64,000 bases of DNA from positions 27,068,493-27,132,492 of the forward strand of contig CM030706.1 in the NCBI GenBank assembly GCA_017979445.1. The letters are read 5' to 3'. The translations under genes and the position numbers were made by a program. Within the stretch, counting starts at the first letter, position 1, and every line of letters begins with the position of its first letter. Below are positions 10,963-21,770 of this stretch, in pieces. The notes beneath the pieces are model-generated. The model worked only from the letters and a program-made list of their open reading frames with translations, was not told where the DNA came from and ran no database searches. This DNA is from Akebia trifoliata (lineage: Eukaryota; Streptophyta; Magnoliopsida; Ranunculales; Lardizabalaceae).

Positions 10963-12732
10963 TGAAAGCGCCCTCGATCCGCGGGGTGCGCGGACCCGCT
11001 TTTGACCCTTGAGGTTTGGGAGTCGCCACCTAGTTATTACGGTCTAGGAACCGATCAATGACTCTAAACGGATAAAAACTAATCTAAAACCAAAAAAAAC
11101 TGAATTCGGGGATCAAGTTACGGGGTTGGAAGGTGTTAGGCACCAACCCCGCCCGGCCGAAGCCGGTCTCTACTAAATTCCCAAGTAAATTACATTGCTA
11201 AAACCTAGATAAAAATAGAAAATAAAAAAATAATACCTTTCCGATGCAAGGACTTTACTCCCTCAGATCTGACAAAAGAGCTCCTTGTACCGTGCTCCCT
11301 TGCTACGTTCTGTTTCCGGATTTGTCTTCGGATCTCCGAGACCGAGGTATCTCCTTGTTCTTGAATCTGAACTCTTCAAGTTCGTTGAGGATTTGGGGGT
11401 GTTTTTAGAAGGCTTTTGGGTGTTTTCTAGACTAAAATTGAAGGAGGGATGTTAGCTAAGGAGTTGGGGCTCCAAAACTAGGGTTTATGGGGGGCTAGGG
11501 GAGCTTCTAGACCTACTTCTCTTAAGGTTTATAATTTGATACGAAAATAGGGTGTGAGCACCTCTATTTATAGATGTTTTTAGGGGTTGATTTGGGTAGA
11601 GTTAGTGTTTAATTAGAGATCTTTTAATTAGAGTTGTGTTTTAGTTAAAATTGTTTTGTGTAGAATTGTGTTTTAATTCAAATTGTTTTGTGTAGAATTG
11701 TGTTTTAATTCAAATTGTTTTAGGTAGAATTGTTTTTAAGTTAGAACTCTATTAGATAGAGTTATTATTTAATTAGATCTCTATTATGACTTTTGGTCTT
11801 ATTTGATTGACTTTTAATGTTTTGACTTTAGTCTTAATTGATTGACTTTTAATATCTTGACTTTAGTCTTGCTTAATTGACTTTAATTTTGACTTCAGTC
11901 TCACTTGATTGACTTTAATACCTTGACTTCAGTCTTGCTTGATTTACTTTGATTTTTGGAGAACCCTCTTCCATTATTTCTTTAATTCTTTGGACCCCCA
12001 AATGGAGGGGTCCTTAAAGAAATATCCCACGAACCCTCAACAATTTTGCCTGAGAGCCCGATTAATCGATTTTTAGGTTCAAAATTTTAAATTAATTTCA
12101 TTAATGTTTAAATTTAATTATTTAATATTTTATTTATTAATTTCGAATTTTTTAATTATGAAAATTGTGAAATTACCGTTTTGCCCCCGGAGAGGACTTT
12201 TCACGTTTCAAATCGGTTTTTAATGTTCTAGGATGTTTTAGAATCGATTTTTCGTAAGGAATTCAATGAAAATATTGGTTTGTGTCATTTATGAAATTTT
12301 TTATGTGAAATGATTGTGAACTTTATGAGGGGCATTTTCATAATTTTGTCAAATTCTGTTAAAATTGGTGAAATGATCTATTTAGTTTTAATTTGTTATT
12401 TTATGTGTTCGAGAGAGTTTTCCTAAGCGTAACGTAGGCTCTAGGGTTGTTTTGATGTCAGGGGTATTTTGATAATTTGATCAATTTTTAGTGATTTTTA
12501 TCGTAAAGCTTCTTTTTGGTCTGCAAGATGATGATTTCTATGTTTCTGGGGTTGTGTTTTCCTAGCGTAGCGTGGTTTCTAAGGTTTTGTCAGTTCGAGA
12601 TACCTCATCTGGATTTCTGAAACACATCTGGTAACAAAATAAAGCAACGGAATACACATCCATCATTGGGAATCCTTGCGATCGGGTTGACAAGTTGATT
12701 AATCAGGCGGATGCAAAAATGGGGTGTCTACA
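10963..12732 (-). repeat. 3' LTR of the young Ogre/Tat-like element
   Basis: 1770 bp, almost identical to 20000-21770. Includes imperfect internal repeats of GACTTTAGTCTTGATTGACT-like units (about 11785-11950) and repeated GTGTTTTAATTCAAATTG units (about 11635-11725). The edge against 10962 is fixed by the target duplication. Confidence 0.95.
11564..11573 (-). promoter_or_regulatory. TATA box in 3' LTR
   Basis: The minus strand reads CTATAAATAG, a strong plant TATA element. The identical site in the 5' LTR is the one that would drive the element. This copy could drive outward transcription toward the Copia relic. Confidence 0.6.
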
Positions 12733-12736
12733 GATG

Positions 12737-12745
12737 CCCCTCTTT
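12737..12745 (-). other. Polypurine tract
   Basis: The minus strand reads AAAGAGGGG followed by CATC and then the TGTAGACACC LTR start, which is the expected place for the plus-strand primer of reverse transcription. Confidence 0.7.
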
Positions 12746-13070
12746 GGCAGAGGGTTGAAGCAAACTAGATAGCAAATCTATCTTGGTAGATAGTGCGATA
12801 TCCGAATGCCAAAGCTAGTGACAGTTCATTTTGCAGCCTGATTTAGTAATTCGTCAAGGTGTTCGGATCCTTGAGGGTAAAGCTCTCCCCGAATTAAAAG
12901 GTTGTCAGGTCCTTGAGTGCTAACTCTCACTGATGGCGTCAGATCCTTGAATTTTAAAGAATTCTCCCTGACTAAAAGAACAAGTGTGCAAGTGTGTGCA
13001 CTGTGTGAAACTGAGTAAAATCTGAGCATAAACTAAGCATAACTGAGCATAAATTGAGCATAAAAAATTG

Positions 13071-13470
13071 AATGTCTTACTTTACCTACCATGGGTGAAA
13101 GAGTAATAAACATTTTTTTTTGAAAGTTTTACCCTACCTACTCGGGGTGAAAGAGTAATGAACTATTTTTTCTAAGAGTCCTACTCTACCTACTCGGGGT
13201 GAAAGAGTAATGAATTCTTTTTCGGGAGTTCTACTCTACCTACTCGGGGTGAAAGAGTAATGAACTATTTTTTCTGGGAGTTTTACTCTACGTACTCGGG
13301 GTGAAAGAGTAATTGACTTATTTTCTGGGGGTTCTATTCTACCTACTCAGGGTGAAAGAGTAATGAACTATTTTTTCTGGGAGTCCTACTCTACCTACTC
13401 GGGGTGAAAGAGTAATGGACTAATTTCCTGGAGTTCTACTCTACATACTCGGGGTGAAAGAGTAATGAAC
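13071..13470. repeat. Tandem array, ~51 bp unit, 8 copies
   Basis: Eight head-to-tail units sharing CTACTCTACCTACTCGGGG and TGAAAGAGTAATGAACT. The GAAAGAG mark falls near 13096, 13149, 13201, 13251, 13302, 13353, 13405 and 13455. It lies in the 3' non-coding part of the young element. Confidence 0.9.
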
Positions 13471-14256
13471 TATCTAAGTATAATCTGAGAAAACCCTCGG
13501 CGATATCTGACTAAGCATAATCCGAGAAAGCCCTCGGTGGCAACTGGTTGAGCATAATCTGAGCAAACCCTCGATGACATCTGGCTGAGCATAGTTCGAG
13601 CAAACCCTCGGCGGTAACTGAGCATAGTTCCGAGAAAACCCTCGGCGGTATCTGAGCAAAATCGAAGATAACCCTTGGCGGCAACTGAGCAAAATCCAAG
13701 ATAACCCTTGGCGGAGACTGAGCAAAATCCAAGATAACCCTTGGCGGAGACTGAGCAAAATCCAAGATAACCCTGGCGGCAACTGAGCAAAATCCAAGAT
13801 AACCCTGGCGGAGACTGAGCAAAATCCAAGATAACCCTTGGCGGAACTGAGCAAAATCCAAGATAGCCCTTGGCGGAGACTGAGCAAAATCCAAGATAAC
13901 CCTTGGCGGAGACTGAGCAAAATCCAAGATAACCCTTGGCGGCAACTGAGTAAAATCCAAGATAACCCTTGGCGGCAACTGAGCAAAATCCAAGATAACC
14001 CTTGGCGGAGACTGAGCAAAATCCAAGATAACCCTTGGCGGCAACTGAGCAAAATCCAAGATAACCCTTGGCGAAGACTGAGCAAAATCCAAGATAACCC
14101 TTGGCGGCAACTGAGCAAAATCCAAGATAACCCTTGGCGGAGACTGAGCAAAATCCAAGATAACAACCCTGGCGGAGACTGAGCAAAATCCAAGATAACC
14201 CTTGGCGGCAACTGAGCAAAATCCAAGAACCCTTGGCGGAGACTGAGCAAAACTGG
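13471..14256. repeat. Tandem array, 33 bp unit, ~18 copies plus diverged edge
   Basis: From about 13655 to 14256 a 33 bp unit repeats about 18 times (core GAGCAAAATCCAAGAT plus AACCCTTGGCGG, with alternating AGA or CAA before CTGAGC). At 13471-13650 the array grades into longer, more diverged units with AACCCTCGGCGG. Because 33 is divisible by three, several frames stay open on both strands and give repetitive peptides. These are a by-product of the repeat, not genes. Confidence 0.95.
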
Positions 14257-15658
14257 CAGAGGAATGAATGAATTTTGGAGAAATCTGATTAGAACGAACC
14301 GGAGAACGAATAAATCTGGAAGATAATGAATCTGGAAGAGAAATGATCGATTCCAAGAATGATTGGATCTGAAAAAAAAAATCTGGAGACTGGAAGAATG
14401 TTATATCTCCTATGTGAGATCCGAATGCTTTTGTTTGAACCTCAAGAATTTATCAAAAAGTTTTATGAATTTAAAACCTGAGTTTTTATTTCTTTTGAAC
14501 CTCAAAAGTTTTCAAAAAACTGTTATCAAGAGGGTAACCTTACTTTGGGGTTCCTATTTTTTTAGGATTAATATTGCTCGAAGACAAAATGCCCCTAGTT
14601 TGACAATGACCATGGCCTTGAAAATAATTGAACACATCATAAAAAAAATGCCCCTAGTATAAGGGGGAAAAGTTATATTAAAAAAGAAAGAAAATGCCCT
14701 TTGTATGAAGGTTTGAAATAATTGATTACCACAAGCGCAATAAAGACTCAACTTTTAATTTTGATTAATTTTATTGAAGGTTTTGAGTCAGGCTCAAGAG
14801 TACAAAATTATTTCCTTTCGAGACTCATCATAGAATTCACCCTTATCTCCCTTGGTTCACTTGGGGTAGTAAACATTTTCAGATCGATCGTAGACAAGAT
14901 ACTTGGGGCTTCTGAGTCTATGCCTGGTTTAAGCTAAGTATTGAATTTGATTATTCGGACTTCTGATGTTTCAGCTCGGACCGCTCTCAGCTTGGGATTT
15001 TCTTCTGCTTTTCTTTGTTGCTCTAACTTTTGCCTAGATCGTCTTTTCAGGTTTTCAATCTAGCGAGCTTGCTCTAGCTTTTGCCTAGATCGCCTTTTCA
15101 GGTTTTCGATCTAGCGAGCTCTTCTCTTTTTCTTTGCTCTAATTGTTGCCAAAGTTGTCCTTTCAGATTTTCAACCTTGCGAGCTTGCCTTAATTTTTGC
15201 CTAAGTCGTCCTTTTCGGGTTTTCAACTTAGCAGGCTTCATCATTTTTTATCTTTTTCTTCTCTTCTGAACTTCTGGAGTCGCTGTCTAATCATGTTTTG
15301 CTATCTTCCTTGACTTCTCGTACGGTACTTAGGAGGACTTTTATAGGTAGGCTTGGGACTGGGTAAAAAGAAAGGAATTTTGAGGCTCAAAAACCCAAAT
15401 GCCCCTTGTGTGGCATTTCCTTTTAAATTATTTCTTTTTCTTTAAATTTTCTTCCCCATTTTGAATTTTTTTTCTTTTGAATTTTTTTCATTTTTATTGT
15501 GTGGGGAAATAGATTTTTTTTTTTATTTTGATGTGGTCGGGCCTGAAGTGACTTCTCAGGTTGCCTACGTACCCCAAAATTTTGGGATCAGACCAAAACG
15601 TAGTTCGTAATTCCCTCCCCTAGGTTAGGTGATCGGGCTGAGAAAGAAAAGGACATCA

Positions 15659-15690
<32 letters not shown>

Positions 15691-15889
15691 CTGCAAAGGG
15701 CTGAGAAAGGAGATAATGAACTGGGTAGCAGGAAAATTGATTCGGCCAAAGATGGCCTCCTTAAATGTAGTACCATTTGATTCGATCAAGGTTAGTTGAC
15801 TCTGGTAGTTCACTTCCATCATGATCTTGAAGTCTGACTACTTTTCCAGACAATATTTCCTTAATGAATGAATTTCTCCAATTAGGTTC
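14257..15889. other. Non-coding interior of the young element
   Basis: No coding motif. Contains a four-unit repeat at 15010-15240, several ATGCCCCTAGT-like motifs (about 14588, 14648, 15400) and a T-tract at 15659-15683. Confidence 0.5.
15010..15240. repeat. Tandem array, ~52-60 bp unit, 4 copies
   Basis: Four diverged units built on TTTTGCCTAGATCG, a TTTTCAGGTTTTC core and AATCTAGCGAGCTTG. Confidence 0.8.
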
Positions 15890-16570
15890 AGACTTTCTCC
15901 TATAGTCGAGGAGGAGTGTTCAATTTTCTTTGAAGTCTAACAGTTAAATCCTTGACTTGTAAATGATGAGCTTTGATCTTTTTGTCAAATGCACGGGTGA
16001 CTCTTCTTAGATAAACTTGCACATGGTATAGGACTTTAACTCGTTTTCTTCGATCAAATTTAACTTTTCATACCGTTGGCGAACTCAGTCTGCTTCTGAC
16101 AACTGACTTTCCATCAAGACCTTGAAATACAGGATTTCCAATTTAACTAGCAAAACTGCTTCCATATCATATACTAGAGAGTAGGGAATATCTCCAATAG
16201 AGGACTGCATTGAAGTATAATGTGCCCCTAGTGTGAATGGTAATTTTTCTAACTAATCCCAGTGTGATTAACACATTTTCTTGATGATTATCTTGAAACT
16301 CTTACGAACTGCTTCAACTGCTCCATTAATCTGAGGAAGGTAGAGTGATGATCTGCGATGCCGGATTTTGAACTTTGTACACAGAATAATGACTTATGCT
16401 TTGAAGTACGACCCATTATCAGAGATCAGTTTAGAAGGTATCCTCATATCGACTGATAATATGTGATTTGCAACTCAAGATGTAGTAAGGATAGTGCTGA
16501 TACATTTTATAAAATCTTCTTTGATTCCATCGATATAGACGAGTATCTAGTCCATGTCGAACAAGACTCA
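15890..16570 (-). pseudogene. Ty3/gypsy (Ogre/Tat-type) integrase relic
   Basis: Minus-strand reading yields the late part of a gypsy integrase: LISDNGSYFKA with the second catalytic Asp (about 16400-16433), then a KIRHRRSSLYLPQ block, NGAVEAV with the catalytic Glu, PYSLVYDMEAVL, YEKLNLIEENELK and, after a frameshift, VTRAFDKK. Stops interrupt it at several points, and another frameshift separates HIISRY from IPSKLISD. The block order and wording match the conserved tail of Tat/Ogre-lineage polyproteins. Protease, reverse transcriptase and RNase H are not detectable elsewhere in the element. Confidence 0.8.
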
Positions 16571-19015
16571 AGCTTGTACCTAACATACCCTCATATGATC
16601 ACACGAACAAGTCTTTTGAAATTTCTGAGAAAATTCATTATCCCCTTGTGTTCCTCTAGAGATAAGATGGTTTCTATTTGAATCTCTTTAGGAATTTAAT
16701 TATGTTCCGAGGTCAATGACCTTTACTCTCTTGAGCCCGACTCTTATCTTCTTGTTCAGGAGAAAAATCTATCCTTGAAGCCAGATCAGTAGTTAATTCG
16801 TTAATGCACTCGAGGTATTCAAAAATTTCCTTTATCCAATCAAATTCAGAAGGGACGATAAACACCTCCATAGACTCGACGAACTAACTTGACTCAATAA
16901 GAAAGAGTAGACTCAATCTAAGGAAGACATGATCTTACTAGAAAAAAGGACTCGAGCTAACCCAAATGACTCATGAAAACTCAAGACTACCCAAAATGGG
17001 CCTGATGAGAACTGAGACATTGCTTACAACCGGTAGGATTGAAGCACTATGATTTTCAAAGAATAACTGGATGATGTTGAGAAATTTGAGGTCATTTCTG
17101 ACTGTTGACTTGATATTGACGTTTATTCTAACTAACCGGATTTACAACCTTATCTTGACGATGGACGATTGAGCTTAGATACAATGATAACCCTTAAACC
17201 TCTTTGAAGGTGAATTTAACCAATTTCAGTGTCACCCCCTTGATAACATTTTAAATGAACCTTGAGATTTTATTGAATTTTGTGCACCAATCCATTAAAA
17301 AGTTCATCCATTTAATGATTATTCAGAAGAAAAATATTGACAAATAATGTTTTCATTGAATAATAACTTCAAACATATTTCAATAATTTTTCATGCAAAT
17401 ATATATCTTTTGTAAATCATTTTTCCTTCATTTTCTTTTCTTTTGGAAAACATTTTCTTCTGGAAAATATTTTTTTCTTTGAAAAATAATTTTTATTTGA
17501 AAAACATTTTCTCTTGGAAAATATTTCTAGAAAACATTTTTTTCTTAGAAAATATTTTTTCTAGAGAATAACACTTTTTCTGGAAAACACTTCTTTTGGG
17601 AAACATTTTGTCCTAGAAAATACTTTCTTTTTCTTCTTTGAAAATTCGATTTCCATTTAACTGGCCCGGTCCATCATGATTGTTGGATCGGGATGGACTG
17701 GGTCATTATTGTAAAAGAATGGATTTTTTTTATTGGATCGGTGCACCCATTTTACTTTTCAAAAGCAACATTTTTATCCTTGAGATCAATTATGCACTCG
17801 GATTTCATCATTCACATCATTCACATGCATTCATCAATTACATGCATTCATTCAATAAACAACCCGGGAACACCCACGATAAGTTCGAGTCGTGACCTAC
17901 TGGGAAGGTTTCTAGACTCTAGGCTTACTACGTGCAATGCATTTTTATCTGGCCACTCTTGCCCAAGCACACCTATATACCTTTCGATACGTGGTGACTT
18001 GGTTTGATATACCGTATAGGTGATAATCTAAAACCTCAATTCACTTCTCTGAAGCCAAAAACAGTCAGTTTGATCTCCAGTTGAGAGGTGGCGCACAATG
18101 CTGAGCAAGGGCCCACTTAAATACCTCTCGTCTAGAATAGACATAGTTTATCCCCCTCGTACAGTAGGGTACAGCGGGGCAAGATCTTGCTTAGGCACCG
18201 GTTTTGACCAAGAAGTGCAATTGATATACTTAGATTACCTTTTATACCTACGGGTACGAGTCAAGAGTTGTAGCTTTCATAAATGGTTTGGCATCCCACG
18301 AGGGGACCAACCACGTACTAGTACTACGTTGGCAATCGGGACATGTGACTGTGTGGCTTACAATAGGATAAAGGCTCAGGTCACCCCAGCATGGGTGCAT
18401 CAATATGTCTCTCAGAATCACCTGATCAGACGGTGTTGATGCCCCAGTTCGATATACCCTAAGGTACGTGACTGGAGTTGTGGGTTTCATGAATGACGTC
18501 ACATCTCCGAAGAGACCGGGCCACGCACTAGTGCCACGTTGGCTAAATGGGACGTGTAAGTGAGTAAAGCGGTAAACGTGCATGTGGTGTGTGCAAAGTA
18601 AGGTGGGGTGTGCCCCGCCTTTTCAAATAAATGGGCCCATGGCCCAATCAAGCCAATCAAGAGAGGATATTAAATCATACAAGTGCAAGCAAACATCGAT
18701 CAGGAACATACTCATATGGTTTAATTCAAGCTTTAAACGTGCACATCTCTAGCATTCATCAATTAGCAAATCAATTAATAAATAAGGGCCTATAATAATT
18801 AATTAGATCTAATCATCGCAATAGGCACAATTTTTATAATTTTTAAAGTCCAATCAATGATCACTTTTAGGTGATCCAAAATAAATCGAGATTCCAATAG
18901 GTGTTACATTGATGATAGAATGACAATGGTTGAGATGAGCTCACTCTCAAGAACATTAATTGTGCCAACATTAGATAAATTCAGATTTTCTGTGAATTAG
19001 GAAAATAGAATCTGA
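16571..19015. other. Non-coding interior of the young element, low-complexity and repeat-rich
   Basis: No coding motif. At about 17390-17650 a GGAAAACATTTTCT-like motif recurs many times in degenerate form. At 18220-18580 there is a two-unit repeat. No gag could be recognised. Confidence 0.5.
18220..18580. repeat. Two-unit imperfect repeat, ~220 bp spacing
   Basis: Two related blocks carry ACGGGTACGAGTCAAGAGTTG / AAGGTACGTGACTGGAGTTG, then a CTTTCAT.AATG / GTTTCATGAATG piece and a CACGTACTAGTACTACGTTGG / CACGCACTAGTGCCACGTTGG piece. GC is higher than in the surroundings. Confidence 0.7.
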
Positions 19016-19770
19016 ACTTACATCGATGATATCTAAGGCTCTCGATAACGAAATCGAGTGAACTCAAGTTCTAAATTAATCTACTCGATGAGATCTACAT
19101 TTTAGTAATAGGTGTCCAGACTTAGTTCTCACCAGAAGGTTCTGTAAAAACGTTTTAACGTTGCTGTCCCAACTTTCATTCAGAAAAAATTCCAGATTTA
19201 CAGATTGAACTTGCATCGATGATATCTAAGGCTTCCGATAACGAAATTGAGTGAACTCAAGCTCTAAATTAATCTACTCGATGAGATTACGTTTTATTAA
19301 GAGATTCCCAGATTTAATTCTCACTAGAATGTTCTGTAAAAAAGTTTTAACATTGCTGTCCCAACTTTCATTCAGAAATAATTCCAGATTTACATATTGA
19401 ACTTGCATCGATGATATCTAAGGCTTCTGATAACGAAATTGAGTGAACTCAAGTTCTAAATTAATCTACTCGATGAGATCTACGTTTTATTAAGAGGTTC
19501 CCAGACTTAATTCTCATTAGAATATTCTGTAAAAAAATTTTAACGTTGCTGTCCCAACTTTCATTCAGAAATAATTCCAGATTTATAGATTGAACTTGCA
19601 TCAGTGATATCTAAGGCTTCCGATAACGAAATTGAGTGAACTCAGATTCTAAATTAATCTACTCGACGAGATCTATGTTTTATTAAGAGGCTCTTAGACT
19701 TAATTCTCACTAGAATATTCTCTAAAAATGTTTTAATATTTCTGTCCAACCTTCATCATTCCATCAATTT
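19016..19770. repeat. Tandem array, ~192 bp unit, 4 copies
   Basis: Units start at ACTTRCATCGATGATATCTA near 19016, 19209, 19401 and 19593. They share a CTCGATGAGATCTACGTTTT block and a TGCTGTCCCAACTTTCATTC block. The last unit is the most diverged. The array lies about 230 bp from the primer site, in the 5' leader of the element. Confidence 0.9.
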
Positions 19771-19980
19771 GAATCTTTCATTATTTATGGGTCATCAAAA
19801 AGTGATCCTTAATTGAAAAAATAAAAAAATGCAATACCCAAAAGCATCTACAATCAAGACAAAAATAAATAAATAAACAGAAAAAATAAATAAAATAAAT
19901 CCAACTAAATAATAAAAAAAAACTAGGTCATCTTGGCAATGCTCCCATACTTGGGGTTTTTCAAGTTTGATCCTCAATAG

Positions 19981-19998
19981 TCCCCAGTGGAGTCGCCA
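19981..19998 (-). other. Primer binding site, tRNA-Arg type
   Basis: The minus strand reads TGGCGACTCCACTGGGGA, one base from the LTR end. It is complementary to the 3' end (with CCA) that I recall for plant tRNA-Arg(ACG). This fixes the element's direction as right to left. Confidence 0.85.
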
Positions 19999-19999
19999 C

Positions 20000-21770
20000 T
20001 GAAAGCGCCCTCGATCCGCGGGGTGCGCGGACCCGCTTTTGACCCTTGAGGTTTGGGAGTCGCCACCTAGTTATTACGGTCTAGGAACCGATCAATGACT
20101 CTAAACGGATAAAAACTAATCTAAAACCAAAAAAAACTGAATTCGGGGATCAAGTTACGGGGTTGGAAGGTGTTAGGCACCAACCCCGCCCGGCCGAAGC
20201 CGGTCTCTACTAAATTCCCAAGTAAATTACATTGCTAAAACCTAGATAAAAATAGAAAATAAAAAAAATAATACCTTTCCGATGCAAGGACTTTACTCCC
20301 TCAGATCTGACAAAAGAGCTCCTTGTACCGTGCTCCCTTGCTACGTTCTGTTTCCGGATTTGTCTTCGGATCTCCGAGACCGAGGTATCTCCTTGTTCTT
20401 GAATCTGAACTCTTCAAGTTCGTTGAGGATTTGGGGGTGTTTTTAGAAGGCTTTTGGGTGTTTTCTAGACTAAAATTGAAGGAGGGATGTTAGCTAAGGA
20501 GTTGGGGCTCCAAAACTAGGGTTTATGGGGGGCTAGGGGAGCTTCTAGACCTACTTCTCTTAAGGTTTATAATTTGATACGAAAATAGGGTGTGAGCACC
20601 TCTATTTATAGATGTTTTTAGGGGTTGATTTGGGTAGAGTTAGTGTTTAATTAGAGATCTTTTAATTAGAGTTGTGTTTTAGTTAAAATTGTTTTGTGTA
20701 GAATTGTGTTTTAATTCAAATTGTTTTGTGTAGAATTGTGTTTTAATTCAAATTGTTTTAGGTAGAATTGTTTTTAAGTTAGAACTCTATTAGATAGAGT
20801 TATTATTTAATTAGATCTCTATTATGACTTTTGGTCTTATTTGATTGACTTTTAATGTTTTGACTTTAGTCTTAATTGATTGACTTTTAATATCTTGACT
20901 TTAGTCTTGCTTAATTGACTTTAATTTTGACTTCAGTCTCACTTGATTGACTTTAATACCTTGACTTCAGTCTTGCTTGATTTACTTTGATTTTTGGAAA
21001 ACCCTCTTCCATTATTTCTTTAATTCTTTGGACCCCCAAATGGAGGGGTCCTTAAAGAAATATCCCACGAACCCTCAACAATTTTGCCTGAGAGCCCGAT
21101 TAATCGATTTTTAGGTTCAAAATTTTAAATTAATTTCATTAATGTTTAAATTTAATTATTTAATATTTTATTTATTAATTTCGAATTTTTTAATTATGAA
21201 AATTGTGAAATTACCGTTTTGCCCCCGGAGAGGACTTTTCACGTTTCAAATCGGTTTTTAATGTTCTAGGATGTTTTAGAATCGATTTTTCGTAAGGAAT
21301 TCAATGAAAATATTGGTTTGTGTCATTTATGAAATTTTTTATGTGAAATGATTGTGAACTTTATGAGGGGCATTTTCGTAATTTTGTCAAATTCTGTTAA
21401 AATTGGTGAAATGATCTATTTAGTTTTAATTTGTTATTTTATGTGTTCGAGAGAGTTTTCATAAGCGTAACGTAGGCTCTAGGGTTGTTTTGATGTCAGG
21501 GGTATTTTGATAATTTGATCAATTTTTAGTGATTTTTATCGTAAAGCTTCTTTTTGGTCTGCAAGATGATGATTTCTATGTTTTTGGGGTTGTGTTTTCC
21601 TAGCGTAGCGTGATTTCTAAGGTTTTGTCAGTTCGAGATACCTCATCCGGATTTCTGAAACACATCTGGTAACAAAATAAAGCAACGGAATACACATCCA
21701 TCATTGGGAATCCTTGCGATCGGGTTGACAAGTTGATTAATCAGGCGGATGCAAAAATGGGGTGTCTACA
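20000..21770 (-). repeat. 5' LTR of the young Ogre/Tat-like element
   Basis: 1771 bp. Against the left LTR I see substitutions near 20999, 21379, 21461, 21584, 21612 and 21648 and one extra A near 20270. The right edge is fixed by the target duplication CTTTG at 21771-21775. Confidence 0.95.
20602..20611 (-). promoter_or_regulatory. TATA box of the 5' LTR promoter
   Basis: CTATAAATAG on the minus strand. Genomic RNA of the element should start about 25-35 bp further left and run toward 10963. Confidence 0.6.

Larger units (their letters stand above)
10963..21770 (-). mobile_element. Young non-autonomous Ogre/Tat-like LTR retrotransposon, complete
   Basis: A 10.8 kb element with direct LTRs (10963-12732 and 20000-21770) that on the minus strand start TGTAGACACC and end TTTCA. 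It is flanked by a perfect 5 bp target duplication, CTTTG, at 10958-10962 and 21771-21775. A primer site matching tRNA-Arg lies one base inside the right LTR, and a purine tract lies beside the left LTR, so transcription runs right to left. The 7.3 kb interior has no open gag-pol. The only coding trace is a frameshifted Ty3/gypsy integrase at 15.9-16.6 kb. The rest is tandem repeats and low-complexity DNA. By eye the LTRs differ at six substitutions and one homopolymer length, so insertion was recent. Enzymes must have come from another copy. The Ogre/Tat label rests on the tRNA-Arg primer site, the integrase motifs and repeats next to the 3' LTR. Confidence 0.9.

Noticed and set aside
13071..14256. 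CRISPR-like regular repeats
   Set aside because: There are no unique spacers between repeats. The units are directly abutting and the sequence is from a plant nuclear genome.
13470..14356. Overlapping long open frames (249, 258 and 281 residues on minus, 114 on plus) with repetitive peptides
   Set aside because: They arise because a 33 bp repeat keeps all frames open. They overlap on both strands, have no known domain and lie in the 3' non-coding zone of a retrotransposon.
18098..18583. Two ~110-residue open frames on opposite strands
   Set aside because: They overlap each other in a duplicated GC-richer block inside the non-coding interior of the young element and match no family I recognise.
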